From: Cyathus striatus
Taxonomy: Eukaryota > Basidiomycota > Agaricomycetes > Agaricales > Nidulariaceae
Direction: 5' to 3'
DNA: 64,000 nt
Assembly (NCBI GenBank): GCA_025738555.1
Contig: JAOVFP010000003.1
Coordinates: 4,712,001-4,776,000, forward strand
The first letter of the stretch is position 1. Every line of letters starts with the position of its first letter. The position numbers and the translations under genes were made by a program. The notes below the pieces were generated by a model, which was not told the origin of the DNA, did not search any database, and was given only the letters and a program-made list of their open reading frames with translations. Below, one piece after another: positions 46,001-57,918 of this stretch.

Positions 46001-47831
46001 ATTCATATGCCTCATCCTTAAGGTAATACAAAACAGTGAAGACCTGTTTATTATGTGGAACTTTTCCACTGTGAATGTACTCAGTTGCTTCAGCTATGAA
46101 GCAGTGGAATTGGTGTGCATCTGACATCCCATCATACTCCTTAGGCACAATTGGCTTTATTAACATCCTAGATTTTCAATGCCTGCTTCAACTCTGTCAT
46201 CAACTATGACTTCTTCAGCACCGATGGTGCTTTCATTCATGAGTTCCTGGCTCAGATGGGTCTGGAGATTCATCCCCAGAGCTAGAGCTGGAGTTGTCGG
46301 AGTCTGAGTCATATGGAGAGGGTGAAGAGTCCTCTCCTGAGTCAGACAGAGATGAGTCCTCAGGATTTGGTGGAGCAGGGGGGCTGCCTTGACTATTCAG
46401 AATAGAATTGTGCACCAAAGAATTATCCCTTGAGCTCAGCCTAGGAGGATTGGTATCCAAACTAGATGATGATGAGCTGGAACTCAAGTCATCTGGATCT
46501 GAAGGTTCTCAAGCTGGAGGTGGTGATGTTCTGGGAGGTTTCTTACCTCCCCCATCCCTATGTGTACGCTTGTTTTGCTCAAAAGCACATCCAAGGTGGC
46601 TCATAAACAGAACCTGATGTATCAGGTCCAGATTCTTTCGAGACTCATCCACTCTTGGAGCTCATGGTTTCAATGCTGGAGGTACATTATGCACAGTAGA
46701 AGCTTTATTTCGTGGAGTGCATGTATTTTTGAGTGATTCATATGTGGCACACTGAACTTCAATGTCAAGATCCTCATCATTGAGGTTAGCATTACCCCAG
46801 TTGCAGGGATCTACTCCCTTGCCTTTACAAGATGGACTTTCAGCTGGCACTGAGCTTTCAGAAGGCAGATTCATGCTTGTTCCTCTGCACAAAGGAGTTC
46901 CTGAAGGTGGGGTCACAGCCTTGCCCTTACACAAAGGGATCTCAGAGGATGGACATATGCCCTTGTCTTCATGTGTGGAGACTTCAAGAGAATCCATTTT
47001 CTTTCATTTGTGTGAAGAGCCATTGCTTTGGGATGATATGGCGGAGGGAGCTTTTGAGGGCATAGGAGAACATCTTACAGCCCTGTTGCACTTCTCAATC
47101 CATACTCACTGTTCCAGAGTGAGGGCTTGTTCAGCCCTCCTGATGGCTTCTTCTTGTGCAGGCAAGAGATTCAGGTTCCTGCTGCTTCTTTGATTGGTTT
47201 CTAAGCTCCTTCCCCTTCCGGATTGGGGACTTCTGGAGCATTGTGATACAGTAGTCCAAGGATTTGGATTATTGTCATTCTTGGGTGTGAGCAAAGACAT
47301 GGATGACAAAGAGCTATCAACATTATTGTCAATGGGTCTAGCAGCATTAGTGCTGCCATCAACTCCTGCTGGAGCAGGAGTCTCTTCTGTGTACAAAGGT
47401 GGCCTTGAGGTGACTATGTCACTGTACAAGCAACGAGCAGCCCCAGAACTCTCGTGGCTAGCTGCCCTTTCACTGGGGGCAGGTGTTCTAGAGGTACCTG
47501 GATTAGTTTCTGAAGTATGTTCAATTTGCTCACCTGAATCCAATTGCTGGCCAGCATGTTTGAGTTGTTCTTGAGCTTTAATCATTGCACGAGTAGAAGG
47601 CATATTACTAATATATGAAGTTAGTTAAAGAGGAGAAAATAGATTTTTTATATGGTTTATTGAGGTTTTCTTTGAAAAGAATTGAGATAGATAATTAGAT
47701 GACAGATGGTCTGGGGTGATCAATCCTAGATGTTCCAGTCGAGAGAGAGATAGAGAGTAAAGAAGAAAGCTAGAGTTTCGAGATAAACTAGAGTATAGGT
47801 GTTGTCAAGTTGTGATAGTCAGGTGAAAAGA

Positions 47832-49262
47832 TGTGACAAAAGTCATTTGTTGTTGTTGAGAGTTTTGGCACACAGAGGAATCACCGGGTTAAATGGTATT
47901 ATAATTCACTGTAGAATTACATGGCTACTTGACAACTTATATACTACTAGTACATAGGGATTCCTAAATAAGAGAGATCAGTACTGTACAAATCAAATCA
48001 ATTCGGCAGTCACGTGTCACACACCCTCCAAATCTGCCAAAATTTGGTGCTTGTCACACACCAAAAACAGAAATGCCAAAATTCTTACTAGTTCACAAAA
48101 AATGTCTTTTTTGAGGTTTTAAGTACAAAAATTGTGTCTATGTTGCTTTACAAGCAATTTTAAGTGTTCATTTAATCCAAATACTTATGATTTAGTCAAC
48201 ATCAGAGCCATCTTCATCATTCTGACACCAGAAATCTTGGTAGAGTTGGTTTGGTTTACACTTCTGTTTACTTTGACTGACACCATCCTATCTTCCCCAC
48301 ATCCAACCTTCAATTTTAGGTTATTTAGCATTTTTAGACTGAGTGTGGGAGCAGATATACGGCAAGTAGCTTCGAGATCATCAGTGCTGGAAGGCTTGCT
48401 GCTTAGGAGATCAGATGAAATCCCCTTAAATGAGGCATTTGTGCAAATGCTTGGTAGTGGAAAGTGAAGGAAGTCAGAGACAGATAAACATTCATTAGGT
48501 AGTAATGCTGTGTGAGCAATAGTTGGAATTTGGTTGGAATAGCTAGTGGATCAGACTATGTAGCCATGGTGTAAGAATGGTCAAAAATTGTTCCAGTGCC
48601 ATTGATCACTATGTACACACACAGGGACCAACCTGAACAGATTGCAAGTACATACTATGTCATTACTTACAAGTGCTTAGTAACATAAGTAAGTACTTAG
48701 TAAGTAGTGCTCTTTTGTATGCTTCTGATGCACACTTTAGTAACTTATTTGAGTAAAATAGTCATTCATATTGAGAGTTGAATGCCAAACCTTGCAAATA
48801 ACATTCCACAGCAATAATCTTCATCCACTTTGCCAAATGGCCATTGCTAACAGGAAAATTCATAGGTATATTTCAGAATGTCACATAAAAAAATCCAAAC
48901 CTGCCGAAATTACCACTTTGTCACACCAAAAATCTCAAAATGCTGAAAGTTCCAACTAGTTGAGCCTGTCACGCACCATAGGGGGTGCTGAATTGATTCG
49001 ATTGGTACAGTAATGTAGCTGTAATAGCTACAATAATGTACACAAATCAAAGCAAGTCAGCCTGAGTCATAGCTACTCAATGTAGCAGGGGGGGGTGATA
49101 CAAGGTTAATACAATCCTCAGCAGCGAGGATAGAGAAAGAATTGAGAGAGAAGTAAGAGGAAAGCATAGGTCGATAATGCTGTACAGAGGCAGAGGAAAC
49201 AAATACACATATTGACAAGTGATTTCGGAACCGAGTCCTATGAGGAGACCAGAGTTGTTACA
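47832..49262 (-). repeat. 5' LTR of the gypsy element, split by a 1027-bp insertion
   Basis: LTR sequence occupies 47832-47983 and 49013-49262 with a TA duplicate; the two parts total 402 bp, four less than the other LTR, matching a (GA)n difference. Confidence 0.9.
47984..49010. mobile_element. 1027-bp TIR element with TA target duplicate (Tc1/mariner-like, non-autonomous)
   Basis: Flanked by TA (47982-47983, 49011-49012); the uninterrupted site is present in the other LTR as CAGTAATG. Inverted ends of about 26 bp start CTGTACAAATCAAATC on the left and, reversed, CTGTACCAATCGAATC on the right, with 3 or 4 mismatches. Inside, GTCACAC(AC)CAAAAA and ACTAGTT words occur near both ends as direct repeats. 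The frame at 48132-48467 resembles no transposase I know. TA targeting suggests the Tc1/mariner superfamily, by inference. Confidence 0.8.
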
Positions 49263-50379
49263 TTACGTTAACCTTAACAGAGGCAACGCATCATTTGTCC
49301 ACCTCACCACTAGCACTGTACCTCTCACCACCACCATCTTCATCTTCCCCATGCTCTCATTGTCAATATCACTGTCTCCAATAACAACTGTACCTCAGCA
49401 TGAACTGGCACCTTCCATCCCTTGTCTCTCTAAGCGCCATTGCCTATCAAGAACACAGTGATTGGTGTCATTTTGAGGGGTTAACTAGTCAGCCACTATA
49501 GGGTGCTGATTTGTTATTCATGATTCATACATCTGTGCATTTCCAATGGATGAACATGACATGTGAATGATGCAGTTAGTTTGTTGGATGTGTCCTGTGC
49601 ACTGTCTCATCGACTTGCTAATGGTGCAGGGAGGCATCATATGTAAGAGGATACTGTAGTACCAGCTCGACATCCTCATCACTTGTTCACTACCTCTCAT
49701 CCACACCACTACCACTAAGTACTGCCATTTTTACCTTCACCTTCATCACAGCTGCCACCACTTGAGTAGGAAGGAGCCAATGACACCTACAAAATTTCAC
49801 CATTACTTTGACTCAAACACTCGCTTTCACCCTCGAAAGCCTAGGACCCTGCCTTTGATCACCCATTCTCCACCACCCTTACTAAAACCCACACAGGTCT
49901 CCTCTCAGACACACTAACAGCTCACCTGTCTCCCCTGCTTGTCCCTCTTCACACTCATCTCCCTCCTCCAGCCACTCAAGTCATGGTAAATATAACTTAA
50001 ATTAGGTGGTAGTGGGCCCTGCTGCTTGCCGGCCCTATTTCTTTATTAATATAACTCCCTCTTATTCTGCCTATTGAATATATCGTCGAGTACTTGCAAT
50101 TGAGTGCTTTGAAAGGACTTGGTTTATATTTAAGTAGGTGCAATCTCATTATTGAGAACACTGATCCAGCCTCTGGAGAAGTTGAATTATAATCTACTAC
50201 TTGTTCCGTACTTAGTTGTTCATTATGAATCCTGCATGAGCCAGAATACTATTGCCTCCAAAAATATATCATTTGTTATGAAATTTCAAGGACAGTACAA
50301 CAGACGGAAATAGCTCATATGTCAGGAACTATAAATGATTACAGATCGATTCCAAATTTACCTCGCTTTGGCTTCAATT
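49263..50379. other. Right flank of gypsy; no gene seen
   Basis: C/T-rich tracts (49260-49480, 49680-49990) with short frames only. TTACG at 49263-49267 is the right target duplicate. Confidence 0.5.
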
Positions 50380-51809
50380 CTAATTCTCAGCGGCCCAGCC
50401 CTTTTCCACCTCTTTGATATTATCCACAAAATCATCCAACGTCTTCTCTGGCGAGATGTACTCCAATCCAAGCACCTTCCGAGATCTGGAAGTGTCCAGC
50501 ATAGACAAAGTTCCCGGAAGTTCCACATAAGCAGCAGGATCGACAACATTTGTAAGACTAGGATGTGCCTTCCTCAGGTATTCGGCTGCTTGCTTCCATG
50601 TATAATTACCCCAATTTACAATGAAGCGTTTTTCCTCGGGTCCAGCGCGCGGTAAGCCAATAGCTAGAACGTGAGCTTTTGCGACATCTCGGACATCAAC
50701 GAAGTACGGGGGTTGGCCCGGGGGGAAGGGATACGCGCCGTTTATCACTGCGTGGGGGAAGCTGTTGGTACCCAAGCCCGGGCCTGCTGTAGATGGGTAT
50801 GGAAAGTAAGGAACGTAGGGTCCGAAAACAAACCCAGGGAGAACTAGTAGTATTTTTGTTAACATTCAATTCTTGGCGACTACTTAATGACGTAGCTGTA
50901 GTAGGACTTACTGGTAGCAATGTCAAGCTTGGGATGATGCCTCGCGAAGTCCCAAAGAGCTTTCTCAGCCAGGATCTTAGCACCACAGTACACAAAGACA
51001 GGATTTCCTGCCTGTAAACGGGTTTCATCAATTGTGACTTCGCCCCAGTCTAAAATTCGTCGTTAATACGGAAGTTCTGGTCGGGAAAAATAATAGTAGA
51101 ACCGACTGGATTCTGTGAGCGTGATTCCAGAAAAAGCGACCTCGCCTGATGCTAACGAGAGATGACCCATATAAGTATCGATATATCACTTCGATAGAAT
51201 ACGAACGATGGAGAAGGGTGACGTAGCTGCTTGTCACGACTACTTTCTCTATTCCTGCCTTCTCTGCTTGCCCAACGACACTGAGTGTACCTTCGATGGC
51301 GGTCTATTCAAAGATTAATTGAAGGTGATTTATCTTTCGAAACGCGATGGCTTACACTAAGTGTGTCATCCGCAGAAGCCTTGGTAGGTAAAGGAGAAGC
51401 AACATGGATAACAACATCAACACCTTCAATCATAATTTTAAATTAGTATCAGCATAGATGTATAGATATTATTTCCACGAACCCTCAAGAGCTTCTGAGA
51501 GATCTCCTTTTGTGATATCGTCGACTCGTGTGAACTCGATTCCGGGGACATTGACAGTTTTTCTCAAGGATTCAACTTTACTGCCACGGACAGTTCTAAG
51601 GATGATATCAGCATTCGATGGCGATTGCGATTACGAAAAAAACTTTAGTACTTACCCTCGAACACGATATCCCTTTTGCAAAAGCTGGTCGGCAACATGG
51701 CCCGCGATGAAGCCAGTGACGCCGGTAACCTGCGACAAAGTGATAGTCAGAAGAGAGGAGGAAATTCAAGCAGCAAGGAAAGATGTACAAGAGCAAGCCT
51801 TCCGGACAT
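50380..51809 (-). CDS. NAD(P)H-dependent reductase, Gre2/DFR-like extended SDR, copy 1
   Basis: Extended short-chain dehydrogenases of this type reduce aldehydes or ketones with NADPH in the cytosol; the substrate cannot be told. Eight exons: 51809-51789, 51729-51656, 51595-51483, 51423-51356, 51303-51207, 51151-51107, 51049-50912, 50843-50380; total 1020 nt, 339 aa. The nucleotide-binding motif GVTGFIA (G10, G13, A16; the GxxGxxA form of Gre2-like enzymes) is split off by an intron after only seven codons. Catalytic S118 (VVVTSSYV), Y160 and K164 (VYCGAK) are present, as are FVFGPYVP, DVRDVAKAHV and the C-terminal SRKVLGLEY. Start ATG is followed by MSGRLAL as usual. Introns 49-68 nt. Confidence 0.9.
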
Positions 51810-52896
51810 CGCGGTAGTAGTTGAAAATGAGTGCTATAAAAGCGGCTGGAATCGGGGAATGCTGTAGACTGGATACTAGCAGTGCTCTTTATATATTTTT
51901 CTATGGCAGGAAAGAAGACTGATACATCAAGAAGAGAGCGTGCATAATCGCCTTAAAGTACTTATATGGTTTCAAAGAGTATGGCATCTGCACATTTATT
52001 ATAACGTGACAATAATAATTACGTAGTAAAGCAAATCTGGAGCGAATCACGCAAATCCTTATTCGTGCATGTCTATTTGGTAAAAATAATGTGCAGAGAC
52101 GTGCGTACTTGCGACCCATACTTACTTATTTATGCTTTATACCATATTTGAATATGTACTTCGATTCCGAATGCCTGATAAAGTTCCCGATATCTCACAT
52201 GATGTGGCATATATAGTGTAGTCTGCCTTACGTTGGTTGGACTTGTTCCACACTTCTACTCATTCATGGCATTATTAAGTATTAAGTACATCCTTCCAAA
52301 CATGAGTACAGTCGTACTCCTCCTAACCCATACCCGAGACAACTAGACAACCCATGACTCTAATTATATCCTATGGCATTTGATGGCTTCCGAGTTGGGA
52401 GGCAGGAGGAGGCAGGGGATTTATTTTTAGTGAAAAACCCATAATTCAGCCGTACCCCTTGGTAAAAATCCCATGGGTTTGGCTGCTATATATGGTAGTC
52501 CTGTGGTACTCTGATATTCAGGAAAGAAATGGGTGGCTAAATTTTTTATAATAAATATTAAAAGGAATGTTATTACACATGGCTTGGTGATGAGAAGTCT
52601 TTACTCTTTACTGAATTGTTGTGGAAGTAATAGTACAAGCACGCGAGAAGAATGGTCCCAGTGGTCAAGTCCTGGTCATTGATGCTTATTATGTATTTCA
52701 ACCAACAAATATATCAAGTTTCCATTACTTATGGTAATTTTACTTTAGGTATTAACTAATTTTAAGGATTCAATAGCCAACCGCCGATGCAGTAGAAATT
52801 AAAATTTGTTTATGTATAATAGTAATAGGAAGAAATAGTCCATATTTCATGAACTATACTACACAATGATTCGAACTTGAATTCATCCTAGCAATT
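51810..52896. other. Intergenic between the two reductases; no gene seen
   Basis: AT-rich, only short frames; presumably the promoter of copy 1 near 51810-51900 (CTATAAAAG-like box on the minus strand near 51830) and the 3' region of copy 2. Confidence 0.45.
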
Positions 52897-54321
52897 CTAA
52901 TTTCCAGTAGCCCATCCTTTCTCCACCTCTTTGATATTCTCCACGAAATCATCCAATGTCTTCTCTGGCGAGATGTACTCCAACCCAAGCACCTTCCGGG
53001 ATTTGGAAGTGTCCAATGTAGATAAAGTTCCCGGAAGTCCAACATAAGTAGCAGGATCGGCGACTTGTGTAAGGGTAGGATGTGCTGTCTTTAGATATTC
53101 GGCTACTTGCTTCCAAGTATAATCACCCCAGTTAACATTGAAGCGTTTCTCCTCGGGTTCAGCGCGGGGCAAGTCAATAGCTAGAACATGGGCTTTCGCT
53201 ACGTCTCGGACGTCGACGAAGTATGGGGGTGCGGGGGCAGGAAATTTACCATTTATCACTGTATAGGGGAAGTTGTTGGTACCCAAACCCGAACTAGCTG
53301 ATGGGTATGGGAAGTGAGGAGCATAAGGACCGAAGACAAAGCCTGGAAGAACTGAAATTTATATTAACATCTGTTGTAATGATGAAGATGAAAAGCATTA
53401 GTATGACTTACTGGTCGCAATGTCAAGCTTTGGATGCTGTCTAGCGAAGTCCCAGAGAGCTTTCTCAGCCAGAATCTTGGACGCACAGTAGACGAAGAAC
53501 GGGTTTCCTGCCTGTGCACGGGTTTCATCAATTGTAACTTCACCCCAATCTAAAATTCGTCGTTAACATGAATGCTAAGATTGCAAAGAACTTCACTAGT
53601 ACTAACTAGATTCCGTAAAGATGATTCCAGAAAATGCAGCCTGGAATGATGCTAACGAGACAAGATATGAGTATAAATATGATAATATTAATACAATAAA
53701 ACACGAACGATGGAGAAGGGTGACAAAGCTGCTTGTCACCACAATCTTCTCTATTCCTGCTTTCTCTGCTTGTTTGACGACGTTGAGAGTGCCTTCAACA
53801 GCGGCCTATTCGTCTCCTTAAGCAAATATCATTTATCTTTCGAAATGCGATAGCTTACGCTAAGCGTGTCATCTACGGAAGCTTTGCCAGGTAAAGGAGA
53901 AGCAACATGGAGAACAACATCTACATCTTCAATCATAATTTAAAATCAGTCCATTGTTAACAGACGCATAGTAGATAGAGTATGATTTCACGAACCTTTG
54001 AGAGCTTCCGAGAGATCGCCCTTTGCTATATCATCGACTTGTGTGAACTCGATTCTTGGGACATTGACAGTTTTTCTCAGGGATTCGATTTTACTGCCAC
54101 GGACAGTTCTAAGCGTGATAAAATATCAGCATCTGACAGCGATTGAAACTACACAAAAAGTGTAGTACCCTCGAACACGATAGCCTTTTTGCAAGAGCTG
54201 ATCGACAACATGGCCCGCAATGAAGCCAGTAACACCGGTGACCTACGACAAATGATAGTAAGAACAGAGATAACTGAATATCGGGGAATAATACACATAC
54301 AAGAGCAAGTTTTCCGGACAT
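52897..54321 (-). CDS. NAD(P)H-dependent reductase, Gre2/DFR-like extended SDR, copy 2
   Basis: Tandem paralogue of 50380-51809 with the same eight-exon structure: 54321-54301, 54242-54169, 54108-53996, 53926-53859, 53805-53709, 53651-53607, 53549-53412, 53351-52897; total 1011 nt, 336 aa. Exons 1-7 have exactly the same lengths as in copy 1; the last is 9 nt shorter (near YFPYPSASSG/NGKFPAPAP). GxxGxxA motif, VVTSSF serine, Y160 and K164 (VYCASK) are conserved. Intact, so recent tandem duplication with both copies kept. Which substrate each prefers is unknown. Confidence 0.9.
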
Positions 54322-56399
54322 TTAAGTGGTGGTTAAAGGTTGTAGTGGTTGCTGATGAATTCAGAATGAGTTGGATTGGGGAGTATGGCAGAGAAACCAT
54401 CGCTCCTTTATACAGTTTTCCAGGGTTAGTGGTGAGAATGACCTATCAAGAATAGGGTGTACGCAATAACTTTAGGTGAGTAAGATCCCCGAAGTATATG
54501 ACTGAGATCCCAGGTTATACGAGGAGCGATAATGTACAAAATAAGAACAAGTTAGCATTTCAAAGAAGGGTTCGGCCATCGAGGGGTGCCCGAGGTGTAT
54601 CCTTTATGATAAGGAGTGCATCGAAGTTAACTGTTAGAAAGCAGCAGTTTCTCGGCATTTCTCAGCGATAGAGGGAGAGCGATTCTTGTTGGTTACAGAC
54701 GGTAGAACAATCCCTTCTAGCAATCCAGAAGTGATTCAACCCAGCGGTAGATTTATCATTTCCAAACGAAATCAATAATTAATCGTGGAAATGCGAACGA
54801 CTCGTGAGAGTTCATCTGCATTCTGCCTTCAAGGATGGCACGTCCCTGATATTGCGTAAGTTTAAGGTCGTTTATCGAGCCCGAAAGGACTTCGTCAGAC
54901 TGCTAGTTGACGGATGATTCTGTATACCCCTGGAGTAGTAAAAATAGCTTTATGTTCCTCATAGCCCACAAAAATAAGGGCTTGACTATTATTTAACACC
55001 CCGTGAGGCCGCTCAAGGCCTTGTGCGGCGATTTACTGAATTGATTTCTGATTAAAGAATAATGGCGAGTTCATTGGATTGTTCACGAGTCATAAGCCAG
55101 CAAAGCCTTTGAAGTTCGTTCTAGATACGCGCCGTCCGCGGAGGATAATAGCCTGGATAGTGTCTAACGTAGTGAAAGCATAAATTTCTTGGAGATATTT
55201 GAATTTGAAATGCTTATTAACGACGAAACTGAGACTAGCTGTTATGTTCGTCTCTGCAACGAAGGGAATGAGAATGTAGCACTCAGGGAACGCGATCTCT
55301 CCACATGGCATGGCTACGGACGAGGCAAAAGAGAAAACAAGTAGACAGACCCGGACAGCCTCTTAGATAGATTATCGACGAAGAAGCAAAGAACCAGCTA
55401 TAGTGCCATGATATTATCGCCAGGCAAAGATTCTAGAAAATAAAGCGCCAAATTACCTCCTTATTCAGTCGTGAAAAGACTCGGATTCATAGATAGCCCT
55501 TCGAAGTTCGTCAGAGTTCGTCGCAGCGGGAGTGAGAGGAGATCGGAAGCTTCAAAGTTCAAGCGCCGCACCAAAATCGACCTGCCCTTAACAACGCACA
55601 GACCAAGCAAGAAATCTATATAAACCTCTCGGGACCCATTACTGTTTCGTTAGAACATACTCAATCAGGATCTGTTTACAGAAACTGACCGAGTCTCGCA
55701 TTTTTACAAATGCCGCATCCTTCATATCCAATCGATGACCTTCGCGCTCACTCGTTTTACCGAGAACATGGCTGTCTTTGTGCAGTCTCGAGGACGTTTG
55801 GCTCGTAATTTGATTGTGCTCGTATGAGCCTTTCGAAGCACTTGCCAGCGAGTCGAGCGTTTGTCTGATGGATACCTTCTCTTATACTTTATTGTAATGT
55901 CTTTTGTAGTATAATTCTTGTATGTTTGGTTGATATAAAATTATGTTTTGCTTCTACTTCTGTATCCATGGAAATTGAGAGTAAGAAAATTTTCGGAAGA
56001 GCGGCTCGTTCGTTTGCGGGTTTTTAGTAGCCCGAAGAAGATTGGATGATGCTTCACTGAAATGAAGGCACGTACTAACTGCGCCGGTGGCGCCTAGCTG
56101 CGAGTCTGGGAAAAAAAATTACGATAATTGGTGTACCAAGGTTGAACCTCTTCGTGTCAGTGAGTTGTCCGCGAACAAAATACCTAATGTTCCATCTCAT
56201 CCAGCCCCGGCATACAGAAAGCGAGTGCGCAGGAGACCGCGCGGGCGACAGCTGGGGCGTGTTGGAAAAACCTTGTTTAGGTGAGAGATTCGTACCCGAC
56301 CGCAAGCATTTGAAAAAAATGACGTCTGTTTACCGGAAATCGTCAAGAGCTGCAGGGAGCTTCGTTGTTTTAGAAATACCTTGTTAGACCTAGACTAAT
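54322..56399. other. Intergenic; one doubtful 73-aa frame at 55090-55311 (minus)
   Basis: The frame at 55311-55090 starts with ATG (MPCGEIAFPECYILIPF...) and shows no motif or paralogue; I do not call it a gene. A TATATAAACC box lies at about 55617-55626. No other structure seen. Confidence 0.4.
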
Positions 56400-57918
56400 A
56401 TGCACAAGCCATGTATACCAACAGTCCGCAGTTTCTTTGCGCGCAGGCAACACTTTTCACGAGGACGGATACGGCATAATAGCACCACCACCACCAACGC
56501 CTTTACCCAGCACGATACTCAACCACCCAACGCGTCCGCGCAGTCGTCTCCTGCTCCTTCTCCTGCGCCCTCAGAAAAACGAGTAGACCCAATCAAACTC
56601 CTCTCCCCCCACCTCGCCGAAATCCGCCAGTCTCTCATCCCCCTCCTAGCCTCAGGCCACCCCGCGCTCAGCGAAATCACAAAATACTACTTCCTCCACC
56701 CCTCAAAGCAAATACGGCCCGTCATCATTCTCTTATTCTCGCTCGCGACAAATGGGCTAGGCGGGGACTGGAACAAGAAGTTATGGGAGGCGGGATGCGC
56801 GGGCGGAGGAGGGTGTGCAGATGAGCTAGATCGTCCCCTCACGCGTCCTGACGTGTTGAACGACTGGAATCCGCAGATGGCAGACAACACCTCCTCATTT
56901 CAGAGCGTGTTCCCTTTGAAGCCGCCGAAGGCGCATCGACATCCCTCAGTGAAGTATACCGCCACTTCGACTTCTACACCGGCGCTGCACGACCCTATGC
57001 TAGTCCTCCCTACGCAAAAGCGACTTGCACAGATCGTGGAGATGCTGCATACTGCCTCGCTCTTGCACGACGATGTGATTGACGAGTCAGCATTACGCCG
57101 CGGAGCACCCTCCGCTCCATCCGCATTCGGAAACAAACTCTCCGTTCTCGGTGGAAACTTCGTCCTGGGACGTGCGTCTGCAGCTTTATCGCGTCTAGGC
57201 GACCCGGAAGTTACAGAGCTCATCGCCAGTGTCTTGTCGAATCTCGTCGAGGGCGAGATTCTGCAGACCAAGGAGGTTACGATGAACGGGGAGGTGGCGG
57301 GGCAAGCCAGAAAGGACGCGTGGAATATATATTTACAGAAGACGTACCTGAAGACTGCGAGCTTGATGGCGAAGGGCGCGAGGTCTGCTGTTGTGCTTGG
57401 GGGGTGTAAGGAAGGCGAGGTGTGGAAGGAGATTGCCTATGCCTATGGGAGGAATTTGGGGATTGCTTTCCAGGTGCGTTTGATTTGCATTTGTGGCTTT
57501 GGATTAACTGATGTTGTGAGCTGTAGCTTGTTGACGATGTGCTGGACTATGAATCTGCCTCTGCGACGCTTGGTAAACCTGGTGGTGCGGATCTTCAGCT
57601 TGGCTTGGCTACTGGACCCGCTCTATACGCATGGGAAGAACATCCGGAGCTGGGTGAGTTGATTCAGCGGAAGTTCGAGAAACCAGGCGATGTGGAGATG
57701 GTATGTCCCCTTTCCCCCTTTTAACGATCGACATACTCAGTGTTCACATAATGCAGGCAAGAGACTACGTTCTCCGCTCACAAGGCGTGCAACGCACACG
57801 TGAACTAGCACAAGCCTACGCTGTTGGTGCGAAAGAGGCTCTCCAACGACTTCCAGATAGCGAGGCTAAGCAGGGGTTAGAGGTACTCACGGAGAGAGTT
57901 ATCGGGCGCAAGTCATAG
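56400..57918 (+). CDS. COQ1: Hexaprenyl/polyprenyl diphosphate synthase, mitochondrial (ubiquinone side chain)
   Basis: Chain elongation of allylic diphosphates with isopentenyl diphosphate to make the ubiquinone tail. Exons 56400-57473, 57527-57700 and 57757-57918 total 1410 nt, 469 aa; introns 53 and 56 nt. Both aspartate-rich motifs are intact: HDDVIDE (D224, D225, D228) and VDDVLDYE (D361, D362, D365), with GKPGGADLQLGLATGP after the second, as in long-chain trans-prenyltransferases. KQIRPVI and the GGNFVLGRA segment are also typical. The N-terminus is Arg/Ser-rich (FFARRQHFSRGRIRHNSTT), as expected for a mitochondrial targeting peptide. A Gly/Pro-rich insert of about 80 residues precedes the first motif; similar inserts occur in fungal Coq1. 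Confidence 0.93.

Larger units (their letters stand above)
36985..47603 (-). pseudogene. Gypsy Gag-Pro-Pol polyprotein, single frame broken almost only by TGA
   Basis: Reads from ATG 47603 to TAG 36985. Subtracting the inserts 41839-43019 (1181 bp) and 40353-40691 (334 bp plus a 5-bp duplicate) leaves 9099 nt = 3033 codons in one frame. Domains in order: Ser/Pro-rich N-terminus; Gag core (about 46166-45650, KEYDGMSDAHQFHCF); Asn-rich linker; CX2CX4HX4C knuckle (CFMCQETGHLSCNC, 45320); aspartic protease (ALIDSGSLGD, DVILGTPWL, 43450-43230); RT (YIYLDDIVIF, 41320); RNase H split by an insert, ending IPSANNVVADALSRIY; integrase with HHCC finger and catalytic core; chromodomain (EWAVDSIL ... FEVKWKVGD, 38340-38210); then about 370 further codons of unknown function. 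Stops within the frame are TGA except one TAG (41638-41640). Confidence 0.9.
36550..49262 (-). mobile_element. Ty3/gypsy chromovirus LTR retrotransposon, nested insertions
   Basis: Coding is on the minus strand, so the 5' LTR is the right one. LTRs start TGTAACAACTCTGG and end CTTTTGTCACA in that orientation (TG...CA) and are flanked by TTATG (36545-36549) and TTACG (49263-49267), a 5-bp target duplicate with one transition. The 3' LTR is preceded by a purine run (GGAGGGCAGG). The order gag, protease, RT, RNase H, integrase, chromodomain defines Ty3/gypsy chromoviruses. Three further insertions are present: a 1027-bp TIR element in the 5' LTR, a 334-bp LTR-like element in RNase H and a 1181-bp TIR element between protease and RT. 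CpG is scarce across the coding part. Confidence 0.95.

Noticed and set aside
46166..46233. A separate acidic frame (starting NESTIGAEEVIV) inside the gag region
   Set aside because: It is stop-free where the main frame has six TGA, but using it needs two compensating frameshifts; I kept the single-frame reading and note the ambiguity here.
43002..47603. TGA as a sense (Arg) codon or programmed read-through in the gypsy gag
   Set aside because: Host genes here use TGA as a normal stop (6752, 62803), the CpG context of every site explains the pattern, and an integrase catalytic residue is also lost; deamination is the simpler reading.
48132..48467. Possible transposase inside the TA-flanked element
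   Set aside because: 111 codons with no DDD/E or helix-turn-helix motif.
55090..55311. 73-codon minus-strand frame
   Set aside because: ATG start, but isolated, without motif, paralogue or splice partner.
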